Part shown: one piece after another, positions 1 to 5,825 of the stretch
Layout of the letters: each line of letters begins with the position of its first letter
How positions within the stretch are numbered: position 1 is the stretch's first letter
NCBI GenBank assembly: GCA_046760105.1
Contig: JBHIDJ010000134.1
Span: 1 to 7,908 of the forward strand
Source of the DNA: JBHIDJ01 sp046760105
GTDB taxonomy: Bacteria; Pseudomonadota; Gammaproteobacteria; Acidiferrobacterales; SPGG2
Direction: 5' to 3'
Length of the DNA: 7,908 nt
Position numbers and translations under genes: made by a program
Notes under the pieces: generated by a model
Told to the model about the DNA's origin: nothing
What the model saw: the letters and a program-made list of their open reading frames with translations, nothing else
Database searches by the model: none

Positions 1-36
1 TTTCCCGAGCGCAGGGATCGACAACAGATTTTTCAT
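1..36 (-). CDS. 5' end of an unidentified downstream gene (12 codons)
   Basis: An ATG at 36-34 opens a frame reading MKNLLSIPALGK to the window edge with no stop. An AAGG Shine-Dalgarno-like sequence (50-47) lies 10 nt upstream. A near-consensus sigma70 promoter lies further upstream (149-121). This combination makes a real gene start likely, though only 12 residues are visible. They do not identify the product: the basic-then-hydrophobic start could be a signal peptide, a prepilin leader or an ordinary cytoplasmic N-terminus. In P. aeruginosa the gene next to pilE is ispH, but nothing here supports that identity. It appears to be transcribed separately from the pilus genes, because a probable terminator lies between them. 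Confidence 0.6.
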   Translation of the reverse strand, partial: MKNLLSIPALGK

Positions 37-120
37 ATGTTTTTTTCCTTAACTACAGCGATTACTGATGTCCGGCAATCTCACGCAATAGATGAGCTAT
101 GCACGCTAACACATTATTTT

Positions 121-149
121 TATATAGTTAACGAGGGGTCGTCTGTCAA
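121..149 (-). promoter_or_regulatory. Sigma70-type promoter of the left-edge gene
   Basis: On the minus strand a perfect -35 hexamer TTGACA (149-144) is followed by a 17-bp spacer and TATATA (126-121) as the -10 element. TATAAA two bases further on is an alternative at 19-bp spacing. The expected start site is near 114, giving a leader of about 78 nt before the ATG at 36. It points away from the pilus operon toward the left edge. The hexamers are read directly; activity is inferred. Confidence 0.65.
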
Positions 150-172
150 CAGGTATTTATCTAGCGCCCTGC

Positions 173-185
173 CAATAAGTTATTG
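173..185. promoter_or_regulatory. Perfect inverted repeat CAATAA-G-TTATTG, candidate operator
   Basis: Two 6-bp arms (173-178 and 180-185) are exactly complementary around a single central G. The centre lies about 65 bp upstream of the predicted start site of the promoter at 149-121, a typical place for an activator site. A further TTATTG copy sits at 207-212. An AT-rich palindrome this short can arise by chance, and no regulator is identified. Confidence 0.3.
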
Positions 186-300
186 ATGTTAAATCAGAAA
201 TGAGGCTTATTGCGCACTGAAAAAGCGACGAAAGGTATTGGGCATCAGCAGGCTGGCCCGGCCCGAATAGCGCCCGACGGTGCTTGGCGCGCGTGACTTC

Positions 301-329
301 AAAAAGAGGGCAAGCGAGGAGACGTTGCC
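301..329 (-). terminator. Probable intrinsic terminator of the pilus operon
   Basis: On the minus strand, 19 nt after the TAG of the last gene, GGCAA (329-325) pairs with TTGCC (313-309). Two further C-G pairs form inside the stem across a one-base bulge, around a 6-nt loop. The stem is followed by CTC and a run of five T (305-301). The stem is short, so strength is uncertain, but its position just after the last gene and before a separately promoted gene fits operon termination. Confidence 0.5.
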
Positions 330-348
330 GCTGTTTGGTTCGGACCGA

Positions 349-678
349 CTATTTCTTGGATAGTATGCAGATTACGGAAACAGACGGGGAGCCGGAGGCG
401 TCGTGGGTGATGTTGAACGCGATGCGCATGCCTTTTCTTAGCGACTTTAGCGTTGTCTCGAATCCCCTATGCGTATACACAGCAACGGCCGCTGACAGTT
501 TGAGCACGCTGTCATCCACGACCAGCTCGCCGGCCTGTAAATTCAGTCGCTTTATTTTTCCGCTTTCAGCGGGGGGGCCGAAAACCTGCCTGCTAGGCGC
601 GCTCCATGCGGCCTGGCTCCACCCCATGATGGCCACGAGGAGCCAGCTGACCAAGAGGGAATATCGTGCACGTTGCAT
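349..678 (-). CDS. Second PilY2-like secreted small protein (paralog of 1655-1993)
   Basis: This encodes a 109-residue exported protein. The ATG at 678 is set by a very strong Shine-Dalgarno sequence, GGGAGGTGAG (690-681), almost touching it. Residues 1-27 form a signal peptide: basic MQRAR, a hydrophobic core about 7-20, and a cleavage site near AWSA^PS. From Gly40 to the end it aligns without gaps to residues 43-112 of the small protein at 1655-1993, with about 28 of 70 identities counted by eye. Shared landmarks are G-x-I-x-R-L, E-[IL]-VVDD, VY and KGM/QGM. That protein holds the pilY2 position between pilY1 and pilE, so this is probably an extra PilY2-family copy placed after pilE. One cysteine (Cys104) is present and unpaired, whereas the paralog has none. 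Its role is unknown. It is separated from pilE by 300 nt and followed by a likely terminator, so it seems to be the last gene of the operon or a unit of its own. Confidence 0.8.
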   Translation of the reverse strand: MQRARYSLLVSWLLVAIMGWSQAAWSAPSRQVFGPPAESGKIKRLNLQAGELVVDDSVLKLSAAVAVYTHRGFETTLKSLRKGMRIAFNITHDASGSPSVSVICILSKK

Positions 679-978
679 GGCTCACCTCCCGACTGGCCTC
701 GATCACGATAAGATAGCTGGCTTTCTTGCCGGCGCCAGCCCGTCTGTCCGATCGCCAAGGGATTTACGCAGCCGCTGTGCGCTGGTTATGGGCGGCGTTA
801 CCAAGCAGGAAGCGGTGCCAGGAGGCATCAAGGCGAAGGCTATAAGGAAGGCCGCAAACGACAAGACCTTTTAGCAGCGATCGTCCGCGCACGCAGTCTG
901 GTGGTCCTTAGTAGTCTCGAGGCGCGCGCCGCGTACGCCAAGGCCGCGCTCTGGGGTGGGTGCTTCTAGGTAAGTTTC
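679..978. other. 300-nt GC-rich spacer between pilE and the second PilY2-like gene
   Basis: No convincing gene lies here. It contains a 10-bp palindrome GGCGCGCGCC (921-930) and, at its lower end, the ribosome binding site of the next gene. A small GTAAG-TTT-CTTAC inverted repeat (970-982) overlaps the pilE stop but has no T tract, so it is not a convincing terminator. I found no -35/-10 pair that would give the downstream gene its own promoter. A minus-strand stretch open from 870 to 706 resembles a signal peptide at its start but lacks a credible start codon. Confidence 0.5.
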
Positions 979-1482
979 TTACTTATCCGTCCAGCTGCAG
1001 CACCAGCCGGCGTCGTCGTTTCGGTCCCATTGCTGCCGACCGGTAGAGTCTATGCGCAACGGCCCGTCTCCGACCTGCAGTCCGCCGCCCGCGGGATTCG
1101 CCGTGAGCGTGTAGGTCGTTGCGATCGTACCAACCCCCGCTATCGTTCCCGCCGTGAGCGTGAGGGTGTAGTGGTCATCGGGGGAGTCGTTGTCTGGGAC
1201 ACCAAGCCCTTGGGTGCCGTCGTCGGGCGGGCAGTTGGCAGCCGCGCCTTGCCCGGGCCAATCCGAGGTGAGGTTTAGCGACGTTGGGTAGCTATTGCAG
1301 ATACTAAAGTACTTCTCAAGGCGGTTTGCGGTCTGGGTGAGTGCGACCTTCGCATCCGAGCGCCGGGTCTGGGTCATGTAGTTTCTGAAAGACGGGTAGG
1401 CGATCCCGACAATGATGCTCAAGATCACCACCGTGACCATTAGTTCAACCAGCGTAAAGCCACCCGACGGACTCTTGTTCAT
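979..1482 (-). CDS. pilE: Minor pilin PilE
   Basis: This is a type IV pilus minor pilin of 167 residues. It has a class III prepilin leader of eight residues (MNKSPSGG) cut by PilD before Phe9. Glu5 of the mature protein (Glu13) and a hydrophobic N-terminal helix (about 9-31) with the usual YPSF ending follow. Residues 38-60 (RRSDAK and an amphipathic helix) continue the pilin spine, and the rest is a variable globular head. Cysteines are at 62, 84, 161 and 162; the adjacent pair in WCCSW near the C-terminus could form a loop-closing disulfide. The ATG at 1482 has AGAGGA (1494-1489) at good spacing. The gene's place after pilY1 and a pilY2-like gene, and its length, match PilE of the Pseudomonas-type operon, where it joins FimU/PilV/PilW/PilX in the priming complex. 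A general PilE/PilA-type pilin is the only real alternative, and the context argues for the minor pilin. Confidence 0.9.
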   Translation of the reverse strand: MNKSPSGGFTLVELMVTVVILSIIVGIAYPSFRNYMTQTRRSDAKVALTQTANRLEKYFSICNSYPTSLNLTSDWPGQGAAANCPPDDGTQGLGVPDNDSPDDHYTLTLTAGTIAGVGTIATTYTLTANPAGGGLQVGDGPLRIDSTGRQQWDRNDDAGWCCSWTDK

Positions 1483-1516
1483 ACCGTTTCCTCTAGTAAC
1501 TACCCGTTAGATGAGT

Positions 1517-1533
1517 GGATCCATGTTGGATCC
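1517..1533. repeat. GGATCC-ATGTT-GGATCC repeat upstream of pilE
   Basis: Two copies of the self-complementary hexamer GGATCC (1517-1522, 1528-1533) are separated by five bases. They are both a direct and an inverted repeat. In the transcript they could form a 6-bp hairpin with a 5-nt loop, ending 22 nt before the pilE ribosome binding site. No T tract follows, so it is not a terminator. A role in pilE translation or mRNA stability is only a guess. Confidence 0.35.
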
Positions 1534-1587
1534 GCCCGTTTCATTAATATTTGAGCTAAGTATAGTCGCGGTCTGGAGCTTGCGGAA

Positions 1588-1618
1588 AGAGCCGCCGACG
1601 ATACGACGGCAGGGCTCT
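1588..1618. repeat. Imperfect inverted repeat between the pilY2-like gene and pilE
   Basis: AGAGCC (1588-1593) pairs with GGCTCT (1613-1618). Inside it GCCG (1594-1597) pairs with CGGC (1607-1610), with a 2-nt bulge (1611-1612) and a 9-nt loop. It lies 37 nt after the stop of the upstream small gene. On neither strand is it followed by a clear T run, so I read it as an RNA hairpin, perhaps a processing or stability element, rather than a terminator. Confidence 0.4.
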
Positions 1619-1654
1619 CCGACAAGGTCCAGCCTAAATCAACCGCGTCCAGCC

Positions 1655-1993
1655 CTATTTGGCTGGAACTATTAGGATCTCAAAAATTGACTGCTGACCG
1701 CTGCCATCCCGCGACGCGGTGAAGCCTATGGTCATGCCCTGCTTCAACACCTTCGCGGACACCGGTCTTCCATCACCGGCATACACCCGCAGCCGTGAAG
1801 ATAGAACAAAGTAATTGTCGTCCACCACGATCTCGCTGCGTTTAAGATCCAACCGATCTATGGTTCCTTCTTGATCAAAGTTCGCCGTTAACGCGGCAAC
1901 CGGCGTTGCGGCTTGAGCTGTGGGCGCTGGCCCGAAGGCCAGCGTACCCGCGAGAATGGTGGCGCCCAATATCATGTAGCTCATACGTTTCAT
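1655..1993 (-). CDS. pilY2: PilY2-like type IV pilus biogenesis small protein
   Basis: This encodes a 112-residue exported protein. The ATG at 1993 has GAGGTGAG (2004-1997) as ribosome binding site, starting 48 nt after the pilY1 stop. Residues 1-28 form a signal peptide (MKR, a hydrophobic stretch about 7-20, cleavage near AQA^AT). The mature part is a compact, probably all-beta domain, with EIVVDD at 54-59, VY at 70-71 and QGM at 85-87. It has no cysteine and no second membrane segment, so it should be periplasmic. The call rests mainly on size, a secretion signal and its position between pilY1 and pilE, which is exactly that of pilY2 in P. aeruginosa. I did not match it to a profile. PilY2 is reported to be involved in fimbrial biogenesis, but its mechanism is not established. 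It has a diverged paralog at 349-678, on the other side of pilE. Confidence 0.75.
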   Translation of the reverse strand: MKRMSYMILGATILAGTLAFGPAPTAQAATPVAALTANFDQEGTIDRLDLKRSEIVVDDNYFVLSSRLRVYAGDGRPVSAKVLKQGMTIGFTASRDGSGQQSIFEILIVPAK

Positions 1994-2041
1994 GTTCTCA
2001 CCTCACAATCTATTCACTGTGACCGGGTTGCGCGGCTGCGC

Positions 2042-5000
2042 TTATCGGAGTTGCCGCCAGCCCTCCCGGCCCTTCTTGCCGGAGCCACCTTTTTGTGTGT
2101 TGGTGTCTATGGCACCCGTCGATCCGCTAAGACCCTTGACGATCTTATTATTTGCGGTGTCTTGGATAATGACCGGTTCCGGCAGGATGCCTATGGTCGA
2201 TTTGACGCCAGACGGAGGTATACCACCTGAACCGCCTATCAGGTCGTTGTTGTCAAACGCGCCGTCGTCGTCCACATCGAACACCGGCTCGTCGAAGCGC
2301 CCGCCATTCTGGGGATTCAATTCCATCAGCCAACTGCTGCCTCCGAACGCGCACGCTGCCGTACTTTCCGGGATCAGGGTGGTGAAGATTATCCGCGGGA
2401 GGCCGCCGCCCACGAGAACGGGATTGGAGACCGACATTTCTCCGGTGGTCGGCAAATCCACGCGCCAACCCAGATGGTCTGGCGGGGTGCCCGGGCGCCA
2501 GGTTATGGGGTTGTCGGTCACCTCACGCACGGGGACGCTCCCGATCGTGGTTTCGGTGAGGGTCTGGGCGAGCAGATCGCTGGGGGTAACCGCGGCCGGG
2601 GCACCGCCACCCAGATTGCCGCTGGTCGGGTGCTCATCCCAGACGCCGTAGAAGGTGTGTACCGGCGTGGCGGTTGGCGTTTTATCGCCATCCTCCAAGT
2701 ATTTCCCGGTGCCGAAATAGACCATAACGCCGTCAAGCCCGTCGGGATGGGCACCTATTTCGGGCCGTCCCGTAATCGGCTGGATACTGCCGCCCCCGTC
2801 CCTGGCTTGGAAAAGTGGTTTGGCTGTGCCGCCGGTTCCATAGAAGGAACCCCAGTTATTTGTGTTGCTGCTGGTCACATCGATATTCCACATGTTGCCC
2901 TTAAGATCGCCGGCGTAAATGTAGTCGGCGATAAAGTCGCCGTCCGTATCCACGACCGCGGGTGTCGAGAGGCCATTAGCGGGGCTCCCGCCGAGGGCGA
3001 TCTTTTCGATTATCGTGCCGGTTTCTATATCGACGATGTACAACACCGCGTTCTCATTGACGCTGTTATAGCCATTGCCGAATATCGCCGCCCACGAGCC
3101 GTCGTGCATCTTGGCGATGGTGGCCTTGCCGTAGCTGAAGCCCATATCGTCGGGGGTGGCGGCATCGGTGAACTCCCATTTGACGATATTGCCGGCGTTG
3201 CTTTCGTTGAAGGCCCCGTCTGGATCGCTGATATCGAGGGCGAAGTAACCCTTGCCGCCGTGACCCAGGCCGCCGACCAGCATGGTATGCCAGGCGCCGC
3301 CAAAAAAGACATCACCTGCGCTCGCGGAGCCATTCACGTAATAGCGGTGAACGTAACCCTGGTTGGTGAGCTCATTCAGGTTTGCGAACACCATGTTTGG
3401 CACATACGCGATTTTTTCGTCGCCGGTGCTCGCATCAAAACCGTGCAGCATGCCATCGTTGGCGCCGACGTAAACCATCTCTCTACGCGAAGCCTTAGCG
3501 GTCCGGTAGCTGGAATGAGGAACGCTTTCCAAATCGGGGAGGAATGGTGGCGCGCCCACGTAGAGCGGGGCGGAATCGACAATGTCCCCCAGCTTGAAGC
3601 CGTTGTTGCGCACCCGGTAATTGTTTCCACCCCCTTCGTTACTGGGGTCGCCGCGCAAATAGTCAAGCCGCGCAGGCCCTTCACCGTCGGGGACGGTGGT
3701 GGCCGGGTCGGTGTCAAGCGCGGTTTGCTGGATTGCACTCAGGCTGGCCCACCGGAACGCGATGCCGCTCGTGCCATCGAAGCTAATGATGTTTCGATTC
3801 GTGTCCCAACCGTTTGACGCGGATTGGCTTATGAGTCGATCCTTCGCGTTCCACAGCTCCGCCCCCACGCCGGCGGTAGTAAGGGGAAGCGCGCGCAGCT
3901 CGCCACTCCATTCGCCGCTGGTGAAGCGCGCCTGATAGAGCGTGGTATCGGTGTTCAAGGTTCGCGAGTTAACCGCCACCGAGGCCGCCGAGCCGGTGCG
4001 ATCAGCAATATTGCCGATGGCGGTGGATAGGGCTGCGGTCAATGCAGTGGGATCTTTCGCGCTCAGGAATTCCCCGCGGCCGTTGTAGGCGGCATGCCAC
4101 ACATCATCGAGGGTTTCGGGTTGGTTACTCGAAGGCGTGGGCCAGCCCACAAAGCCCGGATCTGTGGGATCGGTATCGGTGGGATCCCCCGGTGTTCTAG
4201 TGTCAAACGGGTCGAGCGTCCCCTCTAACCCGAAGGCCACGGTGAAGGTGACCATATGCTGCGCATTGTTGTCGTCCACACCGGCGAGTGTGGGCACGTC
4301 ATTGGCCAGGTCGCCTCTGAGATCGCGTTCGTAATAATACATGGCGACGTCGGCCAGCGTGTTACTGTCGCTATCGGCATACGGGACGCCATCGAATGAG
4401 GTATTGCCGGCGGCGTTAGGGCTCGCCCCGTCGGCGTCAGCATTGCCGAGCGAGGGCGAGCCGCCATTCCAATGACCATCGGACATGAGGATCGTAAAGT
4501 TCTGCTCGCAGCTGCCGCCGTTGGCGGTATTCAACATGGGTGACAGCGTGCTAATGGTCTCGCTGGTATTATGATTGGGCGAGCCGTTGAAGAGCGCGTT
4601 TTGCCAGCTAACGTTCGTCGTGCCCTCGTAGTACTGACCGACGTCGCTCAGCCCCTGGCGCAGCGGTGTGCCGCCGCTTGAAAACTCACGACTCAGGCTT
4701 GTGAGCAACGCGTCCTTATTGGCTTGAGCCGTCGCATTGACCGGCAGCGTGAGATTATTTATGTCCTGGATCGGGGTGCCGATACCGTCGTTATTGTGGA
4801 TGCTGGAAAGGCCCATGCGCGCCTGGCTGTTAAAGATGAGCTCACTCACCGCGCGCTTCACCACATAATCGCGCTTACGGTAGTAGCTCAACCAATTGGC
4901 GTAATTCCGCTCTTGCTCCGAGCCTGGCACGGTGGCGGTGCCGTTAGAGCTGAGGTCGTCGAACTGGATCCCGTCGTCATTGTCACTAAGGTCGCCGCAC

Positions 5001-5662
5001 TCGCCGAGATCGAACTCGCCGTCGCTATCGGCGTCGTTCCAGGGAAAATACGCGACCTCCAACTGAGCATCATCGGTCAGGTCGATCGTGTAGTTGCTCG
5101 TCGTTTGTGCCTCGGTGTAGTTGGTGCTGCTGCAGTTGGAATTGCCGCTCTTGTCCGGGCAATACGGATTCAGGCGTATCTCCTCGAAACCGTTGGACTC
5201 CATCAGATCGGCGTTGACATAGATTTTGTTGTCGCGAGACCTCCCGTACCAGGGGGTGTAGCGCACGTTGGGATCGTACGCCACCGCATTGTAGCCACGG
5301 CATAATTCCGCGCGTTCCCGCACACTATCAGGCGTGAAGTCAACCCGGCTTATGCCGTTGGTGGCTCCACTGATAGCGGTCGCCCCGGTGTTAAGTAAGA
5401 CCTCCCAACGCATGCTGCCCGAGTCATCGAGCATAAAAAAGATATTGGGTTGGACGCTATTACCGAGAAACAGCGGTGAATTCGCCAGGCTCAGGGGGGC
5501 GGCCGCACTGGTGAGCGGAACCAAAGCCAGCAGCGCCGCAAAGAGGGAGGCACAGCACCTGCGCAACCCACCGCGACAGTATTTTCCGGCCAGCAAGACC
5601 CGTGGTGCGGCCGTTAAACGCCCGCCTGCAATCTTTGATCGAATCGTATGTACTGCTTTCAT
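2042..5662 (-). CDS. pilY1: PilY1, type IV pilus tip adhesin and assembly factor
   Basis: This is a 1206-residue exported protein, close to the roughly 1160 residues of the P. aeruginosa protein. The ATG at 5662 is chosen for its GGGAGG ribosome binding site. The frame stays open upstream to an ATG at 5737, but those starts have no such site. The signal peptide has a long basic n-region and a hydrophobic core (about 38-50), with cleavage near SAAA^P (55). A von Willebrand A-like domain follows: MIDAS Asp79-x-Ser81-x-Ser83, Thr332 in SGGTPL, Asp395 in MSDG, with large insertions (about 90-250 and 396-465). A typical PilY1 middle segment comes next (DVWHAAYNGRGEF, about 520-594). The C-terminal PilC/PilY1 beta-propeller spans about 690-1120. 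It includes the calcium loop DTDGDFIAD (905-913) followed by YAGDLKGNMW, and ends with CAFGGSSWLMEL. Two more DxDxDGxxD loops lie at 210-218 and 1129-1137, and RGD occurs at 449-451 and 670-672. In the family this protein sits with the minor pilins at the pilus tip, promotes extension and senses surfaces. Confidence 0.95.
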   Translation of the reverse strand: MKAVHTIRSKIAGGRLTAAPRVLLAGKYCRGGLRRCCASLFAALLALVPLTSAAAPLSLANSPLFLGNSVQPNIFFMLDDSGSMRWEVLLNTGATAISGATNGISRVDFTPDSVRERAELCRGYNAVAYDPNVRYTPWYGRSRDNKIYVNADLMESNGFEEIRLNPYCPDKSGNSNCSSTNYTEAQTTSNYTIDLTDDAQLEVAYFPWNDADSDGEFDLGECGDLSDNDDGIQFDDLSSNGTATVPGSEQERNYANWLSYYRKRDYVVKRAVSELIFNSQARMGLSSIHNNDGIGTPIQDINNLTLPVNATAQANKDALLTSLSREFSSGGTPLRQGLSDVGQYYEGTTNVSWQNALFNGSPNHNTSETISTLSPMLNTANGGSCEQNFTILMSDGHWNGGSPSLGNADADGASPNAAGNTSFDGVPYADSDSNTLADVAMYYYERDLRGDLANDVPTLAGVDDNNAQHMVTFTVAFGLEGTLDPFDTRTPGDPTDTDPTDPGFVGWPTPSSNQPETLDDVWHAAYNGRGEFLSAKDPTALTAALSTAIGNIADRTGSAASVAVNSRTLNTDTTLYQARFTSGEWSGELRALPLTTAGVGAELWNAKDRLISQSASNGWDTNRNIISFDGTSGIAFRWASLSAIQQTALDTDPATTVPDGEGPARLDYLRGDPSNEGGGNNYRVRNNGFKLGDIVDSAPLYVGAPPFLPDLESVPHSSYRTAKASRREMVYVGANDGMLHGFDASTGDEKIAYVPNMVFANLNELTNQGYVHRYYVNGSASAGDVFFGGAWHTMLVGGLGHGGKGYFALDISDPDGAFNESNAGNIVKWEFTDAATPDDMGFSYGKATIAKMHDGSWAAIFGNGYNSVNENAVLYIVDIETGTIIEKIALGGSPANGLSTPAVVDTDGDFIADYIYAGDLKGNMWNIDVTSSNTNNWGSFYGTGGTAKPLFQARDGGGSIQPITGRPEIGAHPDGLDGVMVYFGTGKYLEDGDKTPTATPVHTFYGVWDEHPTSGNLGGGAPAAVTPSDLLAQTLTETTIGSVPVREVTDNPITWRPGTPPDHLGWRVDLPTTGEMSVSNPVLVGGGLPRIIFTTLIPESTAACAFGGSSWLMELNPQNGGRFDEPVFDVDDDGAFDNNDLIGGSGGIPPSGVKSTIGILPEPVIIQDTANNKIVKGLSGSTGAIDTNTQKGGSGKKGREGWRQLR

Positions 5663-5665
5663 ACT

Positions 5666-5672
5666 GCCTCCC
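5666..5672 (-). promoter_or_regulatory. Ribosome binding site that fixes the pilY1 start
   Basis: GGGAGGC on the minus strand sits four bases before ATG 5662. Two in-frame upstream ATGs (5737 and 5683) would add 25 or 7 residues and bury this site inside the coding region. Starting at 5662 also puts the basic MKAVHTIRSK at the N-terminus, as expected for a secreted protein. Confidence 0.7.
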
Positions 5673-5825
5673 GACTCATACATCTGATCGGTTTGATCGT
5701 TGCAAAATCTCTCGCCAACACTCCCTCGGGTGCACATCCACTAGGGACGCAAACGTTACTCAAGATGAGCAATCTTTTATCTTTACTCTCTGCGCTGCTT
5801 ACATCTTTGCCGCAAATCATCATGT

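Larger units (their letters stand above)
37..300. other. Intergenic region between the pilus operon terminator and the next gene
   Basis: No credible coding frame lies here. The part nearest the left-edge gene (about 37-215) is visibly AT-rich compared with the GC-rich operon. It holds the -35/-10 promoter, a 13-base inverted repeat and the ribosome binding site of that gene. The part from about 230 to 300 is GC-rich; I see nothing recognisable in it. Confidence 0.6.

Noticed and set aside
804..820. Sigma54-like TGGCAC...CTGC sequence upstream of the second PilY2-like gene
   Set aside because: The -24 part is good, but the GG-to-GC spacing is 11 and the -12 part is CTGC rather than TTGC.
703..870. 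Minus-strand 55-codon stretch starting with a signal-peptide-like hydrophobic run
   Set aside because: The only ATG (828-826) lies after most of the hydrophobic run and has no ribosome binding site. The upstream TTG (864-862) is too close to a weak AAAAGG. Kept as a possible relic, not called as a gene.
284..874. Plus-strand open frame of 196 codons covering the second PilY2-like gene
   Set aside because: It is antisense to a gene with a strong ribosome binding site, signal peptide and paralog. Its own product shows no recognisable motif.
1559..1587. TATACT (1564-1559) as a -10 element for a pilE promoter
   Set aside because: No acceptable -35 hexamer at 16-18 bp spacing; the best is TTCCGC, matching only two positions.
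1588..1618. Hairpin as an intrinsic terminator after the first PilY2-like gene
   Set aside because: No T tract follows the stem on the minus strand (TTTCCGC), so termination is not supported.
2474..3817. Plus-strand open frame of 447 codons inside pilY1, and similar shorter ones such as 4724-5305
   Set aside because: They lie antisense to the conserved PilY1 beta-propeller and vWA-like regions. In GC-rich genes such antisense frames arise from codon bias, and the products resemble no family.
5700..5719. Sigma54-like TTGGC...TTTTGC sequence upstream of pilY1
   Set aside because: The GG-to-GC spacing is 11 rather than the required 10, and the -24 element is imperfect (TGGCGAG).
5663..5737. 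Longer PilY1 starting at ATG 5737 or 5683
   Set aside because: The best ribosome binding site directly precedes ATG 5662, and the added residues do not look like the start of a signal peptide.
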